Shown here in pieces: positions 26,837 through 35,024 of a DNA stretch of 64,000 nucleotides (positions within the stretch are counted from its first letter, which is position 1; every line of letters starts with the position of its first letter). The translations under genes and the position numbers were made by a program. The notes under the pieces are model-generated. The model saw only the letters and a list, made by a program, of their open reading frames with translations, had not been told where the DNA came from and did no database searches. The stretch spans positions 310,001 to 374,000 of the forward strand of contig NZ_REFW01000003.1 of the NCBI RefSeq assembly GCF_003688855.1. Reading direction: 5' to 3'. The stretch comes from Tessaracoccus antarcticus. GTDB lineage: Bacteria > Actinomycetota > Actinomycetes > Propionibacteriales > Propionibacteriaceae.

Positions 26837-28147
26837 TCAGCCGACGGATTCGACGGCTGCGCCCCACTTCTCGTTGAGGGACTTGAAGATGTCCTCCTTG
26901 GACTTGCCGGAGGCGCCGCGGGCGGCGTCAACGAGCTCCCGGTAGTAGTCGGGGCTGCTGAGGCCGATCTCGGCCTTGTTGTCCACCGTGGACAGCTTGG
27001 GTGCCGGCGTCATCTCGAGGTACTTGACCCCAGTGGCCTCGAACTCCTTCAGCGCCGTCGGAGCCGGGTGATCGATGAGCGGGGAGAGTCCCCCGACCTC
27101 GTCGCTGTAGCCCGACTCGTTGCCCATCCAGTCGATCCACGCCCTGGCCGCAGCCTTGTGCTCGGAGTTGATGTTGATGGCCATCTTGAAGTCCCCCCCG
27201 ATGGGCGAGACGAACGTGCCATCCACCTGGACGGGGGGAGGCATGTAACCGATCGACTTCGGATCCGCGCCCGCCTTCGTGGCCGCTTCCTGCATCTGTG
27301 CCAGCGCCCACGTGCCCAGCGGCATGACCGCGATCTTGCCCGTACCGATCAGGTTCTTGGAGTTCTCCCAGTTGGTGGTGGTGGGATCCTGCTCGGTGAG
27401 ACCCGCCTTGACGACGTCGAACAGCATGGAGTCGAGGGTGGCCTTCTCCTTGCCGTCATCCCAGGGGGACTTGTCATCGGCCATCTTCACGAGCGCTTCG
27501 GCATCGCCGGACACCGAGCCCATGAGGCTCTGGGGCCAACCCAGAGGCCAGCCGTCCTTGTAGTTGGTGTACAACGGGATGGCGTCGGTCTTGTCCTTGA
27601 CGGCCTGGAGGTCTGCCATGAACTCCTCGCTGGTCTTGGGCATCTCCGTGATCCCCGCAGCCTTGAAGACGTCCTTGTTGTAGACCATGCCATTGGCGTT
27701 GCCGAACGTGGCGATGCCGTAGACGGTGCCGTCGACGGCCGCCTCGTTGATGAAGCGGTACGTCTTCCCGAGCTCGTCGGTGGTGCCGAGCGGCTCGAAG
27801 AAGTCGGGGTAGTCCGCCTGCTGCACCGTGCTGGGGATGAGGAGGACGTCGCCGTACTCCTTGGTGTTCATGCGGGTCTTCACCTCGCCCTCGTAGTCGG
27901 TGAGGGCCTCGAACTTGACCTTGACGTCGGGGTACTTCGCCTCGAAGGTCTTCTTGTAGTCCTGGAAGGTCGTGTCGACGATGTCGGTGCGGTTCGTGAG
28001 GACGAGAATCTCTCCCGACGGGGTCTCCGCGCCCGTGGTGGAAGAGCCGGGCTCCGGGGTGGCGTCTCCGCCTGAACAGCCGGCCATGGCCAGCAGGGCG
28101 ACCGATGCAGCTACGGCAGCGAGCCGTATGCGTGGTGAGTGGGACAT
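26837..28147 (-). CDS. Extracellular sugar-binding lipoprotein of ABC importer
   Basis: 436 residues. A lipoprotein signal with lipobox LAMAGC (Cys24) is followed by a short Ser/Thr/Pro linker and a family-1 solute-binding domain (EILVLTNRTDIVD, TYRFINEAAVDGTVYGIATFG, GIAVMPLGTWALAQM-type elements). It captures oligosaccharides at the cell surface for the two permeases. It is the first gene of the eight-gene mannoside operon and is divergent from a ROK regulator. Substrate (manno-oligosaccharides) is inferred from neighbours. Confidence 0.92.
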   Translation of the reverse strand: MSHSPRIRLAAVAASVALLAMAGCSGGDATPEPGSSTTGAETPSGEILVLTNRTDIVDTTFQDYKKTFEAKYPDVKVKFEALTDYEGEVKTRMNTKEYGDVLLIPSTVQQADYPDFFEPLGTTDELGKTYRFINEAAVDGTVYGIATFGNANGMVYNKDVFKAAGITEMPKTSEEFMADLQAVKDKTDAIPLYTNYKDGWPLGWPQSLMGSVSGDAEALVKMADDKSPWDDGKEKATLDSMLFDVVKAGLTEQDPTTTNWENSKNLIGTGKIAVMPLGTWALAQMQEAATKAGADPKSIGYMPPPVQVDGTFVSPIGGDFKMAININSEHKAAARAWIDWMGNESGYSDEVGGLSPLIDHPAPTALKEFEATGVKYLEMTPAPKLSTVDNKAEIGLSSPDYYRELVDAARGASGKSKEDIFKSLNEKWGAAVESVG

Positions 28148-28263
28148 CTGTGTTTCCTCTCAGCGAATATGAATGTGTCGTGATGCGGTGTGCGGGGCAT
28201 CCGTCGTTGGCTGCCTTGTGGAAGGATGCATCGTCCACCACGGACGATTTGCCCTCTGGAACA

Positions 28264-28292
28264 TTCTTAGATCATCGACTAAAGTAAGTCAA
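28264..28292 (-). promoter_or_regulatory. Promoter of the mannoside uptake operon
   Basis: On the minus strand, TTGACT (28292-28287) and TAAGAA (28269-28264) are spaced by exactly 17 bp, about 115 bp before the binding-protein start. The spacer and flanks include TTAG and CTAA arms (an imperfect inverted repeat), a plausible ROK operator. It lies in the 221-bp gap shared with the divergent ROK gene. Confidence 0.55.
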
Positions 28293-28368
28293 GAGCGCGA
28301 CGCACCCAACTCAGTGACCGTTGCCAAACTGTTACCATGTGGCGATCCCACGGGACTCTGGAGGAAAA

Positions 28369-29625
28369 ATGAGCACTGCCGTAGGACCAAGGGTCTCGCA
28401 CCTGTCCACACAGGCGGCACTCCTCGACGTCATCAGGGGTGCGGGCAGGATCAGCCGCGTGGACCTCGCCCGTCGAACTGGCCTGACGGGCGCCACGGTG
28501 TCCATCGTGGTCCGGAAGCTCATCGACGAGGGCATGGTGGTGGAGGCCGGCCGCGCCGAGTCGACGGGGGGCAAGCCGGCCGTGCTGCTGGAACTGGACC
28601 CTGACGCGCGCTTCGCCATCGGCGTGCACCTTGAGCAGTCGGGCATCACATACGTACTCTCGAACCTCGGCGGCGCAGTGGTGGGCCGTTGGCGCCACAC
28701 CGGTGCCGAGACGGGGGATCCCTCCCGCGTGGTGGAGCGCATCTCCCTCGACCTCACCGCCCTCATCGAATCCGTGGGCGTGGAGCCGGATCTGATCGTG
28801 GGGCTGGGGGTGGTCTCCCCGGGCCCGCTCACGGGCTCGGTCGGCATGGCGCTGACTCGCCCCACCATGAACGCCTGGACAGATTTCCCGTTGGCGGAGG
28901 CCCTCCAGCGCGCCACCGGCCTCCCCGTCATGCTCGAGAACGACGCGACCGCGGCTGCCGTGGGCGAATACTGGGCCGGGACCCGTGGCAGCAGCACCTG
29001 CTTCGCTGCGCTCTACATGGGGGTGGGCCTGGGCTCGGGACTCATGGTCCGCGGCGATCTCTATCGTGGCGCCAGCAGCAACACCGGAGAAGTGGGCCAC
29101 ATCTGCGTCGAGCTTGACGGTCCCCAGTGTTGGTGCGGCGGACGCGGCTGCGTGGAGGCACTGGCCGGCCCCGAGGTGGTCGTGGCGCAGGCCAGGGCAG
29201 CGGGTGTCGACCTGCCCGGCACCGGACACGACAAGGACTTCGCCGCCCTCACACGGCTCGCCCTCGCCGACGACGACCGGGCCAAGGAGATCCTCCACCG
29301 GTCCGCCCGCTACGTGGCGCTGGCCGCCCAGGCGCTGGCCAACCTCATGGACCTCGACAGGATCGTGCTGACGGGTCCCGCGTTCGCCCAGGCCGGGTCA
29401 CTGTACGTGCCCGCCATCCGTGATCAGCTGGATCGTTCCTTCTTCGCGCGAACCACGCACCCCATCGAGGTGGACATCTCCCTGCACGCAGCCGAGGCCG
29501 CTGCCATCGGTGGCGCCGCACTGGTCCTGCAGAGCGAGCTGGCGCCCCGCGCCTCGTCCACGCGCGCACTGCGTTCACCCACATCGTCGAGGGTTCTGCG
29601 CCTCCCTGCTCACGCCATTCACTGA
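28369..29625 (+). CDS. ROK-family transcriptional regulator
   Basis: 418 residues: an N-terminal winged helix (RISRVDLARRTGLTGATVSI, about 27-46) and a ROK sugar-kinase-like domain with GVGLGSGLMVRG, ENDATAAAVGE and the zinc-binding GHICVELDGPQCWCGGRGCVE region (Cys-x-Cys-GG-x-GC). ROK regulators such as XylR/NagC-type repress sugar operons and are released by sugar or phosphosugar. It is divergent from the uptake operon, so it is the best candidate controller of the locus. The ATG at 28369 follows GGAGGAAAAA. Confidence 0.9.
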   Translation: MSTAVGPRVSHLSTQAALLDVIRGAGRISRVDLARRTGLTGATVSIVVRKLIDEGMVVEAGRAESTGGKPAVLLELDPDARFAIGVHLEQSGITYVLSNLGGAVVGRWRHTGAETGDPSRVVERISLDLTALIESVGVEPDLIVGLGVVSPGPLTGSVGMALTRPTMNAWTDFPLAEALQRATGLPVMLENDATAAAVGEYWAGTRGSSTCFAALYMGVGLGSGLMVRGDLYRGASSNTGEVGHICVELDGPQCWCGGRGCVEALAGPEVVVAQARAAGVDLPGTGHDKDFAALTRLALADDDRAKEILHRSARYVALAAQALANLMDLDRIVLTGPAFAQAGSLYVPAIRDQLDRSFFARTTHPIEVDISLHAAEAAAIGGAALVLQSELAPRASSTRALRSPTSSRVLRLPAHAIH

Positions 29626-29792
29626 CCCACCCACTGCTCCCCGCTTGCGCCCGGGGACGACGAGAAACCCGCATCGACGCGGTGATCGGCGCGCCCGCGC
29701 ATGGGAACGAGATGGCTGCCCTGCCCGCAACACATCGTGAAATGAGACGAGGTGCACCACCTTGTCACACCATCTGAGAAGGGAATCACACC

Positions 29793-30824
29793 ATGACAAC
29801 ACCAATCATCAGAGCAGAGGGCTGGGACGCGCCCGTGGGTGGGATGACGTGGGGATGGGTGGGTGAACGAGGCACCTGGGACACCGTGGCCGCCCGGCAG
29901 TCGATGACCGCGATGGCCGAACTCAACGTGAACTGGGTTACCCTGGCGTTCGCCGCCGTTCAGGCCACCGCACAGTCCACGGAAATCCCGTTCCGCGATG
30001 AGCCGACTGTCACTGACGACGAGATCCGCGCAGCCGCCGCCATGGCACGCACGTTGGCGCTGAAGGTCTGCCTCAAGCCTGTGGTCAACGTGGCCGACGG
30101 CACCTGGCGCGCCCACATCGGTTTCTTCGACGTGGACGTACCCGGCGAGCCGACATGGTCGCAGTGGTTCGCCAGCTACCGCGACTTCATCCTCCACCAC
30201 GCGCACCTGGCGGCCGAACTCGACGCCGAGATGCTCTGCATCGGGTGCGAGATGGTGAGGGCCGATGCGCAGGATGCGCACTGGCGTTCCCTCATCGACG
30301 ACGTCCGCGCCGTCTATGACGGACTGATCACCTACAACTGCGACAAGTACCAGGAGGGTCGGGTGACCTGGTGGGACGCCGTCGACGTCATCTCCTCCAG
30401 CGGGTACTACCCCACCGGCACCTGGGACGAACACCTCGACCGCATCGAGGCGGTGGTGCGCCACCATGGCAAGCCGTTCCTGTTCATGGAGACCGGGTGC
30501 CCCAGCCGGGAGGGTTCGCCCGCGCGTCCCAACGACTGGACGCTGCAGGGAGCACCGAGCGAGAAGGCCCAGGCCTCCTGGCTCGACGAGATGTTCACCG
30601 CCTGCGCTCGTCGCCCCTGGGTCGGCGGCTTCATGCTGTGGGACTGGCAGCCCGACCTGTACCCGATCGACGAGGCTCCGCTCAACGACGACTACGCCCT
30701 CTACGGCAAGGAGGGCGCCACTGTGGTGGCCGCCCACTACACCCGGATGCTCACCCCGTTCCTATCGCCCGGGCCGGCGGCACCGTCCCCACGACTGCTG
30801 ACCATCCAGGACGACGCGTCATGA
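29793..30824 (+). CDS. GH113-like endo-beta-1,4-mannanase
   Basis: 343 residues without a signal peptide. The pattern fits GH113 mannanases: ELNVNWVTLAFAA near the N-terminus, MLCIGCEMVRA with the acid/base Glu, WRSLIDDVRAVYDGLITYNCD, and FLFMETGCPSREG with the nucleophile Glu. Cytoplasmic mannanases of this family cut imported manno-oligosaccharides. It follows the ROK gene by about 170 bp and is coupled by ATGA to the GH28 gene. Its ribosome site is AGAAGGGA. Confidence 0.78.
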   Translation: MTTPIIRAEGWDAPVGGMTWGWVGERGTWDTVAARQSMTAMAELNVNWVTLAFAAVQATAQSTEIPFRDEPTVTDDEIRAAAAMARTLALKVCLKPVVNVADGTWRAHIGFFDVDVPGEPTWSQWFASYRDFILHHAHLAAELDAEMLCIGCEMVRADAQDAHWRSLIDDVRAVYDGLITYNCDKYQEGRVTWWDAVDVISSSGYYPTGTWDEHLDRIEAVVRHHGKPFLFMETGCPSREGSPARPNDWTLQGAPSEKAQASWLDEMFTACARRPWVGGFMLWDWQPDLYPIDEAPLNDDYALYGKEGATVVAAHYTRMLTPFLSPGPAAPSPRLLTIQDDAS

Positions 30825-32188
30825 TCTTCGACATCACGCACTACGGAGCCACCGGAGACGGTGTCACCGACGATGCACCGGCCATTCAGCGCGCCATCGA
30901 CGCCTGCGCCGACAACGGTGGCGGGCGGGTGACCCTCCCCGCCGGCAGGACCTACCTCAGCGGCACCATCCTGCTGCGGTCCTTCGTCGACCTCCACATC
31001 GAGTCGGGCGCGACACTGGCCGCCAGCCCCCACGACGAGGCCTACACGCTGCGGCGCCAGACCTCGGGGCTGGCGGGACTGCCGGGGCAGGACACCGACC
31101 TCAGCACCATGCTGATCACCGCAAAGGGCGAGAAGAACGTCTCCATCACGGGTGGGGGCACCATCGACGGCGGCGGCCGGCACTTCGTCATCAAGGACAA
31201 CGGCCACTCCTATGAGATGGAGAAGGTGCGTCCCTACACGATCTACCTCATCGACTGCGAGCGCGTCGTCATCCGCGACGTGGTCATCCGCGACGGCGCC
31301 TACTGGACCGTCCGGGCCTCCGGCTGCCGGGGTGTGCAGATCCACGACATCAGCATCCGCAACGACACGTTGCTGCCGAACTCTGACGGCATCGACATCG
31401 ACTCCTGCCAGCGGGTCAACATCAGCGGCTGCGACATCGTGACGGGCGACGACGGCATCTGCCTCAAGACGTGCCGGGAATCCACCCGGTACGGCAACTG
31501 CGAGGACGTGGTGGTGACCAACTGCACGATCGTCAGCACCTCCAGTGCCCTGTGCATCGGCTCCGAGACGGCGTCACCCATCCGCAAAGTGGTGTTCAGT
31601 TCCTGCGTGATCTCCGGCACCAACCGCGGCATCACCGTCCAGATGGTGGATGGCACCGACGTCAGCAACGTCCTGTTCAGCGACATCGTGGTCGAAACCC
31701 GGTTCTTCGACCGCGTCTGGTGGGGTCAGGGCGAGCCCATCCACGTGTCGGTGGCCCCGTTCAGGGCGGCCAGCGGCACGGTGCGCAACATCCGTTTCCG
31801 GAACATCCTGGCCCGCAGCGAAGGGGGCGTGGTGGTCCACTCGGATGACCCCGGCTGCATCAGCGGTCTCGTGTTCGACGGCGTGCGGGTGGAGATCGAC
31901 CGGTGGAGCGGTCGCCCCGGCGGTTTCTGGGACCTGCGCCCGAACCTGGCGAACGACGTCGTCCCGCACACCACCAGCGGCTTCCACGTGGAGCACGTGT
32001 CGGACGTCAGCCTCCGCGACTGCGAAGTGGTCTTCGCTCAACCCGAGGGTCACCGCTCCCCCGACCTGCGGCATGCCGTTGAACTGGTGGCAGTGGAGGA
32101 CGTGCGACGCTGCGACGTCCGCGGCACCTCCGCCGACCCGAGCCGATGGTCCGCGATGGTCCGCGACCGTCAGCCGATCGACGCCTGA
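30821..32188 (+). CDS. GH28-family (polygalacturonase-like) protein, atypical
   Basis: 455 residues of right-handed beta-helix type. The N-terminus FDITHYGATGDGVTDDAPAI is typical, and the catalytic aspartates are present in NSDGIDID and TGDDGICLK. However, the usual GHG histidine is replaced (SSALCIGSET), and the RIK element reads RGITVQ. It may cleave a uronic acid or other linkage different from polygalacturonan. No signal peptide, so cytoplasmic. It is translationally coupled to the GH113 gene, which suggests the two act on the same imported oligosaccharide. Confidence 0.78.
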   Translation: MIFDITHYGATGDGVTDDAPAIQRAIDACADNGGGRVTLPAGRTYLSGTILLRSFVDLHIESGATLAASPHDEAYTLRRQTSGLAGLPGQDTDLSTMLITAKGEKNVSITGGGTIDGGGRHFVIKDNGHSYEMEKVRPYTIYLIDCERVVIRDVVIRDGAYWTVRASGCRGVQIHDISIRNDTLLPNSDGIDIDSCQRVNISGCDIVTGDDGICLKTCRESTRYGNCEDVVVTNCTIVSTSSALCIGSETASPIRKVVFSSCVISGTNRGITVQMVDGTDVSNVLFSDIVVETRFFDRVWWGQGEPIHVSVAPFRAASGTVRNIRFRNILARSEGGVVVHSDDPGCISGLVFDGVRVEIDRWSGRPGGFWDLRPNLANDVVPHTTSGFHVEHVSDVSLRDCEVVFAQPEGHRSPDLRHAVELVAVEDVRRCDVRGTSADPSRWSAMVRDRQPIDA

Positions 32189-32205
32189 GCCGCGGCACAC
32201 TCAAC

Positions 32206-32237
32206 GGGGCGGGCCCGGCTGCTGCCGGACCCGCCCC
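32206..32237. terminator. Convergent terminator between GH28 and GH26-1
   Basis: Stem GGGGCGGG / CCCGCCCC continued by CCGG / CCGG after one mismatch, loop CTGCTG. It lies between convergent genes and can serve both. An almost identical copy lies at 34973-35004. Confidence 0.8.
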
Positions 32238-32257
32238 TTCAAGTGTTGCCCAAGGTT

Positions 32258-34861
32258 TCAGGCGAACAGCACGATGTTGTTGAAGACCCACTTGTTGACC
32301 ATGGCGTAGCGCCAGGTCCCGCTGGATGCCCTCGTGGACTCAACCACTGTTGCCCAGATGTAGCTGCGGCAGCCGTTGCGACCCGTGGCGGCGGTGTCGC
32401 ACTCGGTGCGCCACTGACGACCCTCCGAGCTGGTCCACTCACCCGTGTGACCCAACGGGTTCTTGGCCCACGCGGCCCGCGCCGACGGCAGGTACGTCAG
32501 GTTGTTGAAGAACCAACCGGTGGCCTTCACGAACTTCCCACCGGCGTTGGTGACCTGGGTGGCCCAGATCTCCGTGGTGCAGCGCCACGTCATCGAATAC
32601 GACTCACACGTGGTGAACCACTTGCGGCCATTCACGCTGTGATACCCCGGCGTCGTGTACACATCACCGCCGGAGGGCGGCCTGGGCGTCACCGTGACGG
32701 TGGTGGTGGCGGTGGCCGTGGGACCGCTCGTCGCCGTCGCCGTGGCGGATGGGGTGGGCGACGGCGTGGGCCCGTCGACGACTGCCCGAAGATTGTCCAA
32801 CCCGATGCTGCCAGGTGTGGAATAGCTGTCGGTCTTGTTCATGAACACGTAGAACTCGGTGACAGATTTCAGCAACTCCGGCGTCACGCGGACGTCAGCG
32901 TTCTGGGTGTCCCACGGTGGTGGCCGGAAGTCGCTGAAGCTGATGGACACGTCAGTCGACTGCGTGCCGGCCAACGAGGGGTACGCCTCGAAGGTCTTGC
33001 CGCCGGCCTTCATCTGGAGGACCAACTTCTGGTTGGATCCATCGGGGTCCAACCACATGTTCATGCGGGTGAACGCCGACCAGTCCTGACCTCCGCCGGT
33101 GAGTACCTTGCCGAAGCCCTGGTAGTCACGCGCCGAGAAGTCGTAAGAGAAAATTGCACCCTTCGAGGCCGACTCGCCGACCCCGAGGGTCAGCGACGTT
33201 GCCGGGACATTGTTGAAGGCGAAGGCCGCCTGCAGGGCGGCGTCGTCGCCGTAGCCCTCAAAGTCATCAATGACACCGACGGGCAGTTCAGGAGCTGCAC
33301 CCAGCACGATCGAGGACGTCACGTCCCGCGCGTCACCTGCGGTGTAGGTGGCGTGGACGGTGATGCTCACCGTCTTGTTGGACAGGTCCGCGGCAGCGAT
33401 GTTCCACAGCGCGGAGTAGTAGCCCTCGGCGTCGAGCGAGAGTGCATGCTCTGTGGCGTCGTCCCCGACGGTGAACCAGACCTTGGTGGGCACATCGACC
33501 GTGGTCTTCGCCCGCACTGTGGTCTGCGCCTCGGTGACGCGCACACCGTCAGCCGGCGACACAAGCCGCAGGGTGGCCTGCGCGGGGGCCGCCTCCGCCT
33601 CGCGTGTCAACGCGTCTGCGGGAATGTTGCTGGCGAAAACCGTGTAGGGGTCGTTGTAGAACGCGAGGAAGTCCTGGTACATCTCGTGTTCGGGCACGTT
33701 GCCGTAGGCGGGGTAGGGGATGTAGAACTCGTTTTGACCCCAGTCCGACCAGGTCAACATGTAGGCCATCCTCTTGGCCTTGGGATTGGCCTTGATGGCC
33801 TTCAACAGGTCCGTGTAGAAGGTGAGGCTCTTGTTACCGGTGGGTTTGATGGTGCGGTCGCCGTTGCGGCCAAACTCGGTGAAGGTGGCGATCTTGCCAT
33901 GCTCGTCAGCGAGATCTGACAGCATCGCGAGGTCAGTGACGGCGTTGTTGATCCAGGTGTCGGAGTTGTCCGGCTCGTTGCTGTTCTCGTAGGCGTCATA
34001 GCCCATGACGTCGACCCACTGGTCGCCGGGGTAGGTGGCCAGGTAGCGCTCAGCGTCCCCGCCGAAGTTGCCATTCGGCGAGAAGGCGTACAAGAAGTTG
34101 GACACCCCCTGGGTGTCGCGCAGGTACTCCACTGTGTAGCGGAACAGTTCCTTGTACTCCCCCGGGGTCGTCTGCGAGGAACCCCACCAGAACCATGAAC
34201 CGGTGTTCTCGTGGAAGGGGCGGAAGACGATCGGGATCAGTTTCCCGTTGTCGTCCACTGCGGCCTTCGCGGTGTCTGCGATCAGGTCAAGATACTCGTT
34301 GAACTCGGCGTTCTTGTCGCCTCCCGGCAGGATGTGGCTGACCACACGTCCCCGGTTGTCGTTGAAATTCTCGCCCGTGACGAAGTTCCGCATGTGGGCG
34401 CTGATGGTGCTGATTCCACCCAACCGGTGTGCCTGCTTCAGGCCGTCGGCGAAGGCTGTCACGTTCTGGGAGTCCGTGTTGGTGGCTTTGCCCGGACCTT
34501 CGAGACCCTCCAGGATCAACGTGTCCCAGCCGAACACCGCTGGGTAGTCGCCCGTGCCCGCGTGGATGTCGGAGTTGGTGCCGTTGGGCTCCGAGAAGGT
34601 CAGACCGTTGTCGATGTCGTGCTGGTGCCCGAAGAGGATGCCTTGGCCGCGGGTGTCGTTGAGGTAGGACCACAGGGAGCGGGTCTCCGGAGAGGCATGC
34701 GTGTCGACGATGTTGACGACCCCCTCGGGCGGAGGTGCAGCCTGGGCCGTGGTGCTGGACAGACCGGCGCCCACGGCGCCGGAGACCAGCATGGCTGCGG
34801 TGGCGGCGAGGGCCAGTATCCCTGTGCCTCGACGGCGCGTACCACTGCGGATTGATGTCAT
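32258..34861 (-). CDS. Secreted GH26 beta-mannanase, copy 1
   Basis: 867 residues. Signal peptide (residues 1-41, TTAQA-AP cleavage), GH26 catalytic domain (about 45-410) with acid/base E218 in FRPFHENTG and nucleophile E329 in FTEFGRNG, an Ig-like domain (about 430-520), a carbohydrate-binding-like beta-sandwich (about 530-695, DDFEGYGDD start), a Thr/Pro/Ser linker (about 697-730), and a C-terminal two-repeat Cys/Trp module (731-867). It hydrolyses beta-1,4-mannan outside the cell. The ATG at 34861 follows GGAGAAG. It is a tandem duplicate of the next gene. Confidence 0.9.
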   Translation of the reverse strand: MTSIRSGTRRRGTGILALAATAAMLVSGAVGAGLSSTTAQAAPPPEGVVNIVDTHASPETRSLWSYLNDTRGQGILFGHQHDIDNGLTFSEPNGTNSDIHAGTGDYPAVFGWDTLILEGLEGPGKATNTDSQNVTAFADGLKQAHRLGGISTISAHMRNFVTGENFNDNRGRVVSHILPGGDKNAEFNEYLDLIADTAKAAVDDNGKLIPIVFRPFHENTGSWFWWGSSQTTPGEYKELFRYTVEYLRDTQGVSNFLYAFSPNGNFGGDAERYLATYPGDQWVDVMGYDAYENSNEPDNSDTWINNAVTDLAMLSDLADEHGKIATFTEFGRNGDRTIKPTGNKSLTFYTDLLKAIKANPKAKRMAYMLTWSDWGQNEFYIPYPAYGNVPEHEMYQDFLAFYNDPYTVFASNIPADALTREAEAAPAQATLRLVSPADGVRVTEAQTTVRAKTTVDVPTKVWFTVGDDATEHALSLDAEGYYSALWNIAAADLSNKTVSITVHATYTAGDARDVTSSIVLGAAPELPVGVIDDFEGYGDDAALQAAFAFNNVPATSLTLGVGESASKGAIFSYDFSARDYQGFGKVLTGGGQDWSAFTRMNMWLDPDGSNQKLVLQMKAGGKTFEAYPSLAGTQSTDVSISFSDFRPPPWDTQNADVRVTPELLKSVTEFYVFMNKTDSYSTPGSIGLDNLRAVVDGPTPSPTPSATATATSGPTATATTTVTVTPRPPSGGDVYTTPGYHSVNGRKWFTTCESYSMTWRCTTEIWATQVTNAGGKFVKATGWFFNNLTYLPSARAAWAKNPLGHTGEWTSSEGRQWRTECDTAATGRNGCRSYIWATVVESTRASSGTWRYAMVNKWVFNNIVLFA

Positions 34862-34929
34862 TCGCTTCTCCATTGAACGATCGACTGGGGTATCACCCCG
34901 GCCGTCCCGATCGGACGACGGTTCCACAG

Positions 34930-34956
34930 TAAGCTAACTTCAATAAGTTAATCAAG
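34930..34956 (-). promoter_or_regulatory. Promoter/operator box of GH26-1
   Basis: About 70 bp before the start codon. It shares TAAGCTAACTT exactly and most of the following 16 bp (ATAA, TT, ATCAAG conserved) with the box before GH26-2 at 38330. On the coding strand it contains -35-like TTGATT and a perfect TAACTT-ATTG-AAGTTA inverted repeat. Confidence 0.5.
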
Positions 34957-34972
34957 GAACTTCGAGATCAAA

Positions 34973-35004
34973 GGGGCGGGCCCGGCGTGTGCCGGACCCG
35001 CCCC
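34973..35004 (-). terminator. Terminator of GH26-2
   Basis: Same stem as at 32206-32237 (GGGGCGGG / CCCGCCCC, then CCGG / CCGG), loop CGTGTG, 20 bp after the GH26-2 stop. Its near identity with the other copy shows that the duplication included the 3' flank. Confidence 0.8.
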
Positions 35005-35024
35005 GTTCTGCGGCTGCGCTGGGC

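Noticed and set aside
32660..32770. Tandem GGTGGCGGTGG-like stretch as a minisatellite
   Set aside because: It encodes the Thr/Pro/Val linker of GH26-1; the same holds for 35450-35590 in GH26-2.
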